From an uncultured Acholeplasmatales bacterium (GTDB lineage Bacteria > Bacillota_I > Bacilli_A > Acholeplasmatales > Anaeroplasmataceae), in NCBI GenBank assembly GCA_944324805.1, contig CALUXS010000006.1, forward strand, positions 1 to 64,000: a stretch of 64,000 nt of DNA. The letters are read 5' to 3'. How positions within the stretch are numbered: the stretch's first letter is position 1; every line of letters starts with the position of its first letter. Position numbers and translations under genes: made by a program. The notes under the pieces are model-generated. The model saw only the letters and a program-made list of their open reading frames with translations. It was not told the DNA's origin and did no database searches. Below, one piece after another: positions 7,306 to 16,128 of this stretch.

Positions 7306-9468
7306 ATGGAGCTTATTAAAGAAATAGCTAAAGAAAAGTTAGTTATAATGGTTACACATAACCCTGAATTAGCTGAAAAATATTCTACACGTATTGTGCG
7401 TTTGTTAGATGGTAAGGTAATAGAAGATAGCAATCCTTTCTTAGAGGAAGATGAAATTAAGGAAGTAAGTTCTAATAATAACAAAAATGAGGTTGTTATA
7501 ACTAAAAAGAATAAAGAAAGAGCTAAAATGAGCTTTTTTACAGCTTTTAAATTATCAGCACGTAACCTATTATCAAAATCAAAACGAACAATTTTGACTT
7601 GTATTGCTGGTTCAATTGGTATTATAGGTATATCTGTTGTTTTAGCTGTTTCTTCAGGCGTAAGAGGCTATATTGCCTCTATGCAAGATGATATGCTTTC
7701 AGGCAATCCTATTACTATAGATGAGACAGCTTATGATCTAGAGGCTTTTATGGGTAATATGTCAACAACAGAAAAGCTAGAGGTAGTTAAGGATCATGTT
7801 AATGTAGATTCATTATTAGAATATTTTGCTAAAAATTTAACAGGTGATGAGGCCTTTGTTATTAATAATGAAATAACTAAGGAGTATATTGACTATTTAA
7901 AGGCAATGCCTGAAGAATACTATAACGCATTAGTTTTTCGTTATGGTATCAATTTGAGTAATAATTTATATACAAATTTTAGTACTAATGGAACTAATAA
8001 AATGGCCTCTTTAACAACTATAAAATCTACTTATACTTCAGTTTTAAAAAGTGAGCCAGATTTTGCAAATTATGCAAGTTTAATTTTGTCACTTGCATCT
8101 CCAATAAGTCAAACAATACCTAATGAAGAATATATTTTAAGTCAATATGAAATAGAAGCAGGTCATTATCCAACAAAAGAAGATGAAATTGTTTTAGTTG
8201 TAAATAATGATATGTCAATAAATGATTTAGTCTTAGCTGAATTAGGTTATTATACACAAGAGGAATTTTTAGATTTAGCAATTAATATGGGTTCTGATAG
8301 TAATAAGTTGCGTTTTTCTTATGATGAATTAATGTCAAAGGAATTTTATTATTATCCAAATAATAGTATCTATAAGAAACAAGATAGTACTATGACTAAT
8401 ATTAATCCTTATGAATATCAAGCGTATGCTGATGATCTAGGAGAAGCCCCTTTAAAGCTAAAGGTTGTAGGAATATTGAAACCTAAAGATGATTTAATGT
8501 ATGGTTCATTATCTAGTGGCTTTTATTACACCGAAGCTTTAACAGAAAGATTTATTAAAGATTCTCTTAATTCAGAAATCATTCAAGCTGGTAAAGAAAG
8601 TGTTGATTTCATTAATCAATATTCTCCAACTGAAATTTCAGTTGATGATTTTAGATACGGTTTAACATTTACAATGAATGATAATCAGGTTTCTTTAAAT
8701 AAAATTACATACAAATATGAATATTATGATGTAGATGGTAATAGATTTACAACTTCTGCTGAATTAACTGCTAGCACAAGTAGTGATAGTATGGGAATGT
8801 TTGGTGGTGGAATGATGGGTGGAAGTGTTAGTGCTTCAGGACCATCACTTAGAGAATTAGGTGGTAATGATGTTCCTAATGGTGTAAGTATTTATCCAAT
8901 AGATTTTGAACAAAAATTCCTGGTTACTGATTATTTAGATGCTTGGAATGAAGATGGAGACATTATAGTTAATGGTGTTACTCTTACTAAAGAAGAACGT
9001 AATGAGATTAAATATACAGATAATTTAGAATTAATTATAAATTTGATTAATGGTATGATTAACATTGTTACAATTGCATTAATATGCTTTACAGCGCTAT
9101 CACTTGTTGTTTCATGTGTAATGATAGCAATCATTACTTATGTATCTGTAATGGAACGTGTAAAGGAAATTGGTGTAATTAGATCATTAGGTGGTAGGAA
9201 AAAAGATGTTTCTAATTTATTTAATGCAGAAACAGTCATTATAGGTACACTTTCAGGAATTGTAGGTTTAGTTATAACATATGGCATTTCAATTGTTGCG
9301 AATATAATTGTAAAAGCTTTAACAGGTGTTTACCCTATTGCATCTTTACCATGGTATCAAGCTTTAATTATGCTAGCTATAAGTATTTTATTAACTGCAA
9401 TTTCAGGATTTATTCCTGCCCGTTCAGCAGCTAAAAAAGATCCTGTAGTTGCATTAAGGACCGAATAA
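7306..9468 (+). CDS. FtsX/MacB-type ABC permease with the tail of its fused ATPase
   Basis: The first ~45 residues complete the ATPase interrupted just upstream, including the H-loop VTHNPE. One membrane span follows (TCIAGSIGIIGISVVLAVSS), then an extracytoplasmic domain of roughly 430 residues with a Gly/Met/Ser-rich stretch. A three-span FtsX domain ends in the hallmark VKEIGVIRSLGGRKKDVSNL and FIPARSAAKKDPVVALR. Such fused ATPase-permeases are usual in Bacillota and often export peptides or act in resistance. The permease frame is otherwise intact over 700 codons, which argues for a recent lesion or a sequencing error rather than old decay. Translation of this half alone has no visible ribosome site. 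Confidence 0.75.
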   Translation: MELIKEIAKEKLVIMVTHNPELAEKYSTRIVRLLDGKVIEDSNPFLEEDEIKEVSSNNNKNEVVITKKNKERAKMSFFTAFKLSARNLLSKSKRTILTCIAGSIGIIGISVVLAVSSGVRGYIASMQDDMLSGNPITIDETAYDLEAFMGNMSTTEKLEVVKDHVNVDSLLEYFAKNLTGDEAFVINNEITKEYIDYLKAMPEEYYNALVFRYGINLSNNLYTNFSTNGTNKMASLTTIKSTYTSVLKSEPDFANYASLILSLASPISQTIPNEEYILSQYEIEAGHYPTKEDEIVLVVNNDMSINDLVLAELGYYTQEEFLDLAINMGSDSNKLRFSYDELMSKEFYYYPNNSIYKKQDSTMTNINPYEYQAYADDLGEAPLKLKVVGILKPKDDLMYGSLSSGFYYTEALTERFIKDSLNSEIIQAGKESVDFINQYSPTEISVDDFRYGLTFTMNDNQVSLNKITYKYEYYDVDGNRFTTSAELTASTSSDSMGMFGGGMMGGSVSASGPSLRELGGNDVPNGVSIYPIDFEQKFLVTDYLDAWNEDGDIIVNGVTLTKEERNEIKYTDNLELIINLINGMINIVTIALICFTALSLVVSCVMIAIITYVSVMERVKEIGVIRSLGGRKKDVSNLFNAETVIIGTLSGIVGLVITYGISIVANIIVKALTGVYPIASLPWYQALIMLAISILLTAISGFIPARSAAKKDPVVALRTE

Positions 9469-9470
9469 TA

Positions 9471-9616
9471 CAATTTCCCATAATTGTTAGATATTTTAAA
9501 GATATTTATTTAATAGAATATAGGTGTCTTAATAAGACAACCCCCTAAAAATATCTTTTCACAAAACTATAACTCTCCCAAAAATAAAAATGAGCCCTAG
9601 TTAAAGGCTCATTTTT
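9471..9616 (+). repeat. Structured intergenic repeat, copy D (subtype 1)
   Basis: Fourth copy, with the same variant bases as copy A (AATAAGACAACCCCCTA and CTCTCCCA). The terminal hairpin has a third stem sequence, AAAAATGAGCC / GGCTCATTTTT, around the unchanged loop CTAGTTAAA. It begins 3 bp after the permease stop codon and separates that gene from the convergent purine permease. Confidence 0.9.
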
Positions 9617-9620
9617 ATTT

Positions 9621-10955
9621 TTAACTAATAAAGAAATAAATAATAAATATAATTGCAAGAATTAGAAGCATTGGATTCAAATCCTTAAAGAAGGAATTAT
9701 CATCTTTTTTTCTAAAAGTTATGGCTTTTAATATAACGTAACTAATTACCCCAAAGGCGATACCATTAGTTATTGAATAAGTTAATGGCATTAACCAAAT
9801 TGTAAAGAATGCTGGTATGGCTTCGACAGGATTTTTCCAATCAATATCAATGGTTTGGCCCATCATAGTAACACCGACCATTATTAAAATAGCTGCAGTC
9901 ATTTCTGATGTTACTATAGATATTAGTGGGGATAGAAAAAGTGCTAAGAAAAATCCTAGAGCAGTAATTAAATTTGCTAGGCCAGTTCTAGCTCCTGATT
10001 CTATTCCCGTCATCGTTTCTCCAAATGATGAAGCAGGAGATGTTCCTAGTCCTGTTGAAACAAAAACACATAATGAATCTGCGATTAAGACTTTCTTTAA
10101 GGCTTTTTTATCCTTTAGGTTTAAAGTATCTTCAGTAGCACTTATATTACCAGCTGCATTAAAAATCAATAGGAATAGAATTGCGAAAAGACTGATAAAT
10201 ATTTCTAATGATTTATCTAGCGAAAGAGTCTTAAAACCATCTATAAAACCTGTAAAATTAGGCTTTGCAGGGATAGAAAAGATACCATTAAAAACTATTC
10301 CTGTTTCTAAGTTACACAATGTCAAGATAATACCAAACAATAAAGTCCCTAGTAATGTAATGATTATAGAGCCTTTTACTTTTAAGGCTGTTAAAACTAT
10401 TATCAACAAAAGTCCAAACAAAGCAATCCAGACACTAGGATTTGCAAGATTTCCTAAAGAAATTAGAGTTGAATCATTTTTTACAATTAACCCGGCATTT
10501 ATAAAGCCAACTAGAGCAATGAAAAGTCCTATTCCAGTTCCAATTGCCTTTTTTAAAAAGGTAGGTAAAGACTTTATTATCAATTCTCTAAATCCGGTTA
10601 TAGTAAGAACTAGATATAAAATTGCACTTATAAAAGAAATAGATAAGGCTTCGTTGAAACTAAATCCATAAATTTGGCAAATAGTAATGGCAAAAAAAGA
10701 ATTTAGACTCATACTAGAGGCAATACCAAAAGGCTTATTTCCTAAAAGTCCCATTATCAATGTACTAATCCCTGCGGTTAGTGCTGTGGCGGTAAAAAGT
10801 GAAGCAAAATCTGCATCAGTACTAGAAAGAATTTGAGGATTAACAAAAATGATATAACTCATAGCTAAGAAGGTAATTAAACCGCCCATTATCTCCTTTG
10901 AAATGGTTGTACCATTTTCCTCAAGTTTAAAATAATTATTTAAGATTTTTTTCAT
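9621..10955 (-). CDS. NCS2-family purine permease (AzgA/PbuG type)
   Basis: This 444-residue, very hydrophobic protein begins with KEIMGGLITFLAMSYIIFVNP and carries TALTAGISTLIMGLLGNKPFGIASSM and SPASSFGETMTGIESGARTG, all features of the AzgA/PbuG branch of the nucleobase-cation symporter 2 family. Members import guanine, hypoxanthine or adenine with protons across the cytoplasmic membrane. The length matches the family norm. The gene is transcribed alone, divergent from an ABC exporter pair, with an extended -10 promoter. I saw no purine riboswitch in its short leader. Confidence 0.88.
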   Translation of the reverse strand: MKKILNNYFKLEENGTTISKEIMGGLITFLAMSYIIFVNPQILSSTDADFASLFTATALTAGISTLIMGLLGNKPFGIASSMSLNSFFAITICQIYGFSFNEALSISFISAILYLVLTITGFRELIIKSLPTFLKKAIGTGIGLFIALVGFINAGLIVKNDSTLISLGNLANPSVWIALFGLLLIIVLTALKVKGSIIITLLGTLLFGIILTLCNLETGIVFNGIFSIPAKPNFTGFIDGFKTLSLDKSLEIFISLFAILFLLIFNAAGNISATEDTLNLKDKKALKKVLIADSLCVFVSTGLGTSPASSFGETMTGIESGARTGLANLITALGFFLALFLSPLISIVTSEMTAAILIMVGVTMMGQTIDIDWKNPVEAIPAFFTIWLMPLTYSITNGIAFGVISYVILKAITFRKKDDNSFFKDLNPMLLILAIIFIIYFFIS

Positions 10956-10974
10956 TTGAATGTCACCATTTCTT

Positions 10975-11052
10975 ATTATATCATAAAAATATATAATGTG
11001 TGATATATTGTGTTAATTTTGCCATACATTTTCCTTGTATATTTGATATAAT
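10975..11052. promoter_or_regulatory. Divergent promoters with extended -10 elements
   Basis: TGATATAAT occurs once on each strand: on the minus strand (TATAAT at 10980-10975) for the purine permease and on the plus strand (TATAAT at 11047-11052) for the ABC exporter pair. The -35 regions are weak on both strands. Confidence 0.6.
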
Positions 11053-11094
11053 AGGAATATAATAAATAAGTATTTTTATTGTGGTGGTGATTTT

Positions 11095-12840
11095 ATGCAT
11101 GATTTAAAAAGAATCTTAGGTTACTTAAAACCTTATAAAAAAGAATTAATCATTACCCTACTATTAGTTGTTGTTGAGACCTTTTTTGAATTAATAATTC
11201 CTTTTTTAATGAAAGACATTATTGATATAGGTATTGAGCAAGGTAATATTAGAGAAGTAATGATTATTGGTATGGAAATAATAGGTTGTGCAATTATTTC
11301 ATTAGTAACAGGACATTTTTATTCTCGTTATAATGCTAAATTGGTTACTCATTTTTCATATCATTTAAGAGAAGAGGCTTTTAAGAAAATTCAAGACTTT
11401 TCCTTTTCTAACTTAGATCATTTTCATACTACATCATTAATTACAAGAGTAACTAATGATGTTATGATAATGCAAAACACTCTAGCAGGAGGATTGAGAC
11501 CATTAACTAGATCGCCAATGATGCTTTTAATGGGAATAGGATTATCCTTTATAATGGCTCCTCAAATTGCATGGATATTCATATGTTTTGTACCTATCTT
11601 AGCAATAATTTTATTTTTTATTGTTAGAACAGTGGCTCCTCAATATTCTGTTATGCAACAAAATTTAGATAACTTAAATGGTGTTGTTAGAGAGAATGTT
11701 ACTGCTATAAGAACAGTAAAATCATATGTTAGAGAAGATTATGAGGAAGAAAAATTTGATAAGGCTAATAAAAAGGTAATGGATACAACAAAATTTACCT
11801 TTAGAATCGCTCAGCTTAACCAACCATCATTTCAATTTGTAATGTATGGTGTTACAGTTGCAATTTTATATTTTGGATCAAAATTAGTTAATAAAGGTGA
11901 TTTAGCGGTTGGAACACTATCTGCTTTATTATCATACATCTTACAGGTTGTTAACTCTTTAATGATGTTTTCTAATGTTTTCCTTTTAGTAAATAGAAGT
12001 TTTGCTTCTAGTAAACGTTTATGCGAAATATTTGATGAACAGCCTGATATTAAATCTAATGGTTCTGCTTTAGAAATTGTTGAAAGTGGGAAAATAGATT
12101 TTAATCATGTTTATTTTAAATATAAAGCAGGCACTGGAGAATATGTTTTAAGTGACATTGACTTACATATTAAAGCTGGTGAAAGCATTGGTATTTTAGG
12201 TGGTACTGGTTCTTCAAAATCAACTTTAGTTTCACTAATATCAAGATTGTATGATGTTACTGAAGGAAGCATTTTTATAGATGATAAGAATATTAAGGAT
12301 TTTGATTTAGTAAATTTACGTGATAGTATATCAATTGTGCTACAAAATAATGTTTTATTTAGTGGAAGCATAAGAGAAAACTTACTTTGGGGAGATCCTA
12401 ATGCCTCTGATGAAGAAATATTAAATGCATGTCATATTGCTTGTGTTGATGAATTTTTAGATAGATTATCTGGTGGGCTAGATTATGACTTAGGACAAGG
12501 TGGCGTTAATGTTTCTGGTGGTCAAAAACAAAGATTATGTATAGCTAGAGCGTTATTAAAAAAACCTAAGGTAATAATTTTTGATGATTCAACATCTGCT
12601 TGTGATATGGAGACTGAACGTAAGATTATGCGAGGAATTAGAAGTTTAAAAAATGTTACGAATATTGTTATAGGTCAACGTATTACATCAGTTATGGATG
12701 CCGATAGAATTATTATTCTAGATGATGGTAAAATAGTTAATATCGGAAATCATGATGAGCTTTTAAAGAATAGCTCAATTTATAAAGAACTTTATGATGC
12801 ACAGTTAGGAGGTGTTCTAGATGGCTCCAACGCTAAGTAG
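11095..12840 (+). CDS. Heterodimeric ABC exporter subunit, degenerate ATPase site
   Basis: 581 residues: a six-span exporter membrane domain (about 1-320) and an ATPase domain. Walker A is GGTGSSKST (about 368-376), with Ser where Gly is usual. The signature VSGGQKQRL is intact, but Walker B is IIFDDSTSACD, with Asp in place of the catalytic Glu (about residue 498). The switch position reads GQR, with Gln for His (about 528). These changes mark the non-hydrolysing half of heterodimeric exporters such as BmrC/BmrD and TM287/288. The partner gene begins inside its last 20 bases. The pair probably exports drugs or lipids; the substrate is unknown. Confidence 0.9.
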   Translation: MHDLKRILGYLKPYKKELIITLLLVVVETFFELIIPFLMKDIIDIGIEQGNIREVMIIGMEIIGCAIISLVTGHFYSRYNAKLVTHFSYHLREEAFKKIQDFSFSNLDHFHTTSLITRVTNDVMIMQNTLAGGLRPLTRSPMMLLMGIGLSFIMAPQIAWIFICFVPILAIILFFIVRTVAPQYSVMQQNLDNLNGVVRENVTAIRTVKSYVREDYEEEKFDKANKKVMDTTKFTFRIAQLNQPSFQFVMYGVTVAILYFGSKLVNKGDLAVGTLSALLSYILQVVNSLMMFSNVFLLVNRSFASSKRLCEIFDEQPDIKSNGSALEIVESGKIDFNHVYFKYKAGTGEYVLSDIDLHIKAGESIGILGGTGSSKSTLVSLISRLYDVTEGSIFIDDKNIKDFDLVNLRDSISIVLQNNVLFSGSIRENLLWGDPNASDEEILNACHIACVDEFLDRLSGGLDYDLGQGGVNVSGGQKQRLCIARALLKKPKVIIFDDSTSACDMETERKIMRGIRSLKNVTNIVIGQRITSVMDADRIIILDDGKIVNIGNHDELLKNSSIYKELYDAQLGGVLDGSNAK

Positions 12841-14683
12841 AAAACGTCCGGATAATCTAAAATTAACTATAAAACGTTTATTATCATATATGGGACGTCA
12901 TAAATTCTTATTATTATTAATCGCAATATTAGTAACAATATCTGCGATGGCTAATTTACTAGGAACTTATATGTTTAAGCCAATTATTGATAAGTATGCT
13001 AGTCCAGGGAGTGTACATTATAATGACTTATGGCAGGCAATTTTGTTAGAGGCTGGAATTTATTTTTGTGGAGCTTTAGCTACTCTTGGTTATACCCAAA
13101 TGATGGTATATTTGGCTCAAAAAATAATTTATGAAATGCGTCGAGATGTTTTTCATAAAATGGAAATGTTACCACTACAGTATTTTGATACTAGAACACA
13201 TGGTGACATTATGAGTAATTACACAAATGATGTTGATACATTATCTGAAGCTATGAATAATGCATTTGCAATGCTAATTTCTAATTTTATTCAAATAATT
13301 GGCTTATTAGTTTTAATTTTTGTATTAAATTGGTTATTATCAATTTTAGTATTTGTATTTTATATCATTATGTTTATATACATCATCTATGCTAGTAAAA
13401 AATCTAAGAAATCATTTAATGAGCAACAAAAGGTTATGGCAACCGTTAATGGTTTTGTAGAAGAAACACTAGCAGGACAAAAAGTTGTTAAGGTATTTAA
13501 TCATGAGAAGAAAAATATTGAAACATTCCATCAACATAATTTAGAATTACAACAAGCTGGTGAGAATGCTTTAAGATATGCATTTTCAATGATTCCTTTT
13601 GTAGTATCAGTATCATACATAAATTATGCAATTGTTGCGATAGTTGGTGCATTAATAGCAATACATCCAATATTAGGAATTAACTTCACCTTAGGTGGAA
13701 TAGCATCATATTTAGTATTTGTTCGTCAAGCTACAATGCCTATTAATCAATTTACACAGCAGTCAAATCTATTGCTTAATGGTCTTGCCGGTGCGGAAAG
13801 ATTATTCAAGATTATCGATGAAAAACCTGAAGTTGATGATGGCCTAGTAAAACTTGTTAACGTAAAAGAAGGCACTAATGGATTAGAGGTTTGTGAGGAT
13901 AGAACTAATCTTTGGGCATGGCAAAAAGTTGATGGTACTCTTGTTCCTTTAAAAGGAGATGTTAGATTTTTCAACGTTGATTTTTCATACATTCCTGGCA
14001 AGAGAATTTTAACTGATCTTAGTCTTTATGCTAAGCCTGGGCAAAAAATTGCTTTTGTTGGTGCTACAGGTGCGGGCAAAACAACAATTACTAATCTTAT
14101 AAATCGTTTTTATGAAATTGAAGGTGGCACAATAACCTATGATGGTATTGATATTAAAACGATTAAAAAAGATGATTTAAGACACTCTTTAGGTATAGTA
14201 TTGCAAGACACACATTTATTCACAGGAACTATAATGGATAATATTAGATATGGTAAACTTGATGCGACTGAAGAAGAAGTTATTGCGGCAGCTAAGCTTG
14301 CTAATGCAGATTCATTTATAAGAAGATTACCTAATGGATATAATACATTAGTAACATCTGATGGAGGTAATTTAAGTCAAGGTCAAAGACAATTACTTTC
14401 TATTGCTAGAGCAGCTGTTTGCAATGCTCCTGTGTTAATTTTAGATGAGGCAACTTCTTCAATTGATACTAGAACTGAGGCTTTAGTACAAAAAGGTATG
14501 GATAAACTTATGGAAGGTAGAACAGTCTTTGTTATTGCACATCGCCTTTCTACAATAAAGAATGCTAATGCTATTATGGTTTTAGATAAAGGAAAGATTA
14601 TCGAACGTGGTGATCATGAGGATTTATTAGAGAATCATGGCATATATTATCAGTTATATACAGGAAAGTTAGAATTAGAATAA
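12821..14683 (+). CDS. Heterodimeric ABC exporter subunit, catalytically complete
   Basis: 620 residues: six-span membrane domain (about 1-330) then ATPase with Walker A GATGAGKTT, signature LSQGQRQLLSIARA, Walker B VLILDEATSSID and switch histidine AHRLST, all consensus. This half supplies the working catalytic Glu for the dimer with the upstream subunit. About 45 extra residues (EGTNGLEVCEDRTNLWAWQK region) sit just before the ATPase domain. GGAGGT 8 nt before the ATG, and overlap with the upstream gene, imply coupled translation in equal amounts. A strong terminator follows. Confidence 0.9.
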   Translation: MAPTLSRKRPDNLKLTIKRLLSYMGRHKFLLLLIAILVTISAMANLLGTYMFKPIIDKYASPGSVHYNDLWQAILLEAGIYFCGALATLGYTQMMVYLAQKIIYEMRRDVFHKMEMLPLQYFDTRTHGDIMSNYTNDVDTLSEAMNNAFAMLISNFIQIIGLLVLIFVLNWLLSILVFVFYIIMFIYIIYASKKSKKSFNEQQKVMATVNGFVEETLAGQKVVKVFNHEKKNIETFHQHNLELQQAGENALRYAFSMIPFVVSVSYINYAIVAIVGALIAIHPILGINFTLGGIASYLVFVRQATMPINQFTQQSNLLLNGLAGAERLFKIIDEKPEVDDGLVKLVNVKEGTNGLEVCEDRTNLWAWQKVDGTLVPLKGDVRFFNVDFSYIPGKRILTDLSLYAKPGQKIAFVGATGAGKTTITNLINRFYEIEGGTITYDGIDIKTIKKDDLRHSLGIVLQDTHLFTGTIMDNIRYGKLDATEEEVIAAAKLANADSFIRRLPNGYNTLVTSDGGNLSQGQRQLLSIARAAVCNAPVLILDEATSSIDTRTEALVQKGMDKLMEGRTVFVIAHRLSTIKNANAIMVLDKGKIIERGDHEDLLENHGIYYQLYTGKLELE

Positions 14684-14689
14684 AAAAAC

Positions 14690-14720
14690 GGGTATCTAAA
14701 ACAATAGATACCCATTTTTT
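14690..14720. terminator. Bidirectional terminator
   Basis: GGGTATCTA / TAGATACCC around a 6-nt loop, with A and T runs on either side, ends both the exporter operon and the opposing YczE-like gene. Confidence 0.92.
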
Positions 14721-14737
14721 TATATTCATATAAATTA

Positions 14738-15394
14738 TTAACAATGTGAGACACTATGATTATTAAATAAAATTTGTGGTATATTTGGAAATAAACGATT
14801 TGTTAAACGTGCAATATATCCTACTAATAAGGCAGCAACAATTGTTCCTTCTCTAACACCCTCGATGCTTCTACTTAAAACTAATGATAGCAATAAGGCA
14901 ATAACAGATATTGAAATATCAAAGATAATTTTTGTGATTCCAAACTCAGTGTGAAATGTTTGTACAATTGCTCTAACAAATGATTCTCCGGGAAGCATAA
15001 CAACATCAGCAAGCATTTCCATATAAACTCCTAATCCCAAAATAAGACATCCTAATAACAAATAAAATAAAGAAAGAAGATAATTAGATGGAATTAACCA
15101 ATTTAAAAGGAACATGCAAAAATCAATGAAATATCCAAAAATAATAGAAACAGGGATTTGCAATAAGTATTCAATTTTAAATTTTTTTCTTAATAATATT
15201 ATTTGCATTAATATTAATATTAAACTGAATATGATTGTAAAGTTTCCTAGTGAAGGTGAGTAATTTAAACTTAGAACATAGGGAATTGCAGAAATTGGCG
15301 ATGTACCTAATGAGGCTTTTGTAATAAATGCTACTCCTAATGAATTAATAAATAAACCAATTATAAATACTATATATCTTTTAACTTTAACCAT
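14738..15394 (-). CDS. YczE/YitT-like membrane protein (DUF6198 type)
   Basis: This 218-residue protein has about five membrane spans and the opening GLFINSLGVAFITKASLGTS, characteristic of the YczE/YyaS group of integral membrane proteins. A conserved middle section (EMLADVVMLPGESFVRAI) also fits. The biochemical function of the family is not established. The gene is divergent from a PadR regulator. Its promoter, TTGACA-N17-TATTAT, overlaps a PadR-type operator, so it is very likely a PadR target. PadR targets are often membrane stress or efflux genes. Confidence 0.8.
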   Translation of the reverse strand: MVKVKRYIVFIIGLFINSLGVAFITKASLGTSPISAIPYVLSLNYSPSLGNFTIIFSLILILMQIILLRKKFKIEYLLQIPVSIIFGYFIDFCMFLLNWLIPSNYLLSLFYLLLGCLILGLGVYMEMLADVVMLPGESFVRAIVQTFHTEFGITKIIFDISISVIALLLSLVLSRSIEGVREGTIVAALLVGYIARLTNRLFPNIPQILFNNHSVSHC

Positions 15395-15418
15395 TTTTTT
15401 CTCTCCTTTTACTTGAAA

Positions 15419-15461
15419 ATAATAGCACTATTACAAAAACATGTCAATATTTACATGTTTT
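15419..15461 (-). promoter_or_regulatory. yczE-like promoter overlapped by a PadR operator
   Basis: On the minus strand, TTGACA (15447-15442) lies 17 bp from TATTAT (15424-15419). Over the -35 box sits an inverted repeat, AAAACATGT-N8-ACATGTTTT (15436-15461). It contains ATGT-N8-ACAT, the pattern known for PadR-family operators. Confidence 0.8.
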
Positions 15462-15510
15462 GCTTTTCATATAATTATGTTATCATAAATAAAAGGATGG
15501 TATTATAAAT

Positions 15511-16062
15511 ATGGGAACTTTGAAATATGCTATACTAGGTCTCCTAAATAGGAAGAGTATGACAGGATATGATTTGAAAAAAGAATTTGAAACGACATTA
15601 TTTGAGTTTTGGAGTGCCAAACATAGTCAAATATATCCAGAATTAAAAGAATTAACAAAAGAAAAACTTATTTCATTTAAAATAGAAATCAGTGGAACAA
15701 TATTAGAAAAAAAGGTATATACAATTACTGATAGTGGGAAAAAAGAACTTCAAAATTGGCTTTTAGAAAAGGAAGATAAAAACATTATACCAAAGGATGA
15801 ATTTAAACTTAGATTGTTTTTTTCAGATGTATTACCTGTTGAAAAAAGAATAGAGCTTATAGACGAACAATATTATTTTCATAATAAAAGAAAAGAATAT
15901 TTTGAACAAAAGTTATCTAAATTTTCTAATATACCACCTAAAATGGATTCTGAGCTTTCTGATTATTTAGTTCTTTTAGGAGGAATAAAAAGGGAAAATA
16001 TGCTTTGTGAATGGTTAATAGAATGCAAGAAATTAATAGCCAATAAAGAAGAACAAAAATAA
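15511..16062 (+). CDS. PadR-family transcriptional regulator
   Basis: The 183 residues open with LKYAILGLLNRKSMTGYDLK and SQIYPELKELTKEKLI, the winged-helix signature of PadR proteins. A helical C-terminal part of about 80 residues follows, typical of the longer (VirR-like C-terminal, PadR-s1) class. It is divergent from the YczE-like membrane gene. The shared 116-bp gap contains a textbook PadR inverted repeat, so repression of both genes is likely. AAAGGATGG precedes the ATG. The inducer is unknown. Confidence 0.9.
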   Translation: MGTLKYAILGLLNRKSMTGYDLKKEFETTLFEFWSAKHSQIYPELKELTKEKLISFKIEISGTILEKKVYTITDSGKKELQNWLLEKEDKNIIPKDEFKLRLFFSDVLPVEKRIELIDEQYYFHNKRKEYFEQKLSKFSNIPPKMDSELSDYLVLLGGIKRENMLCEWLIECKKLIANKEEQK

Positions 16063-16070
16063 GAAAAAAA

Positions 16071-16098
16071 TTGCTTAATTTGAAAAAAGTGATATAAT
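16071..16098 (+). promoter_or_regulatory. Promoter of the FNT channel gene
   Basis: TTGCTT and TATAAT are separated by 16 bp and lie 31 bp before the start codon, ahead of a strong AGGAGG site. Confidence 0.75.
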
Positions 16099-16128
16099 TC
16101 TAGTGTTTGTGCTTTTTAGGAGGTTAGT

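Noticed and set aside
6751-9468. Recoding of TAA as a sense codon in this organism
   Set aside because: All other genes in the window end normally at TAA, TAG or TGA, so a single mutation or error is the simpler explanation.
9817-10671. 284-residue open frame on the plus strand
   Set aside because: It is the antisense of the purine permease gene, without ribosome site or recognisable family; the permease on the other strand has clear motifs.
10956-11094. Purine riboswitch before the purine permease
   Set aside because: The leader between TATAAT and the start codon is too short and lacks the conserved three-helix sequence.
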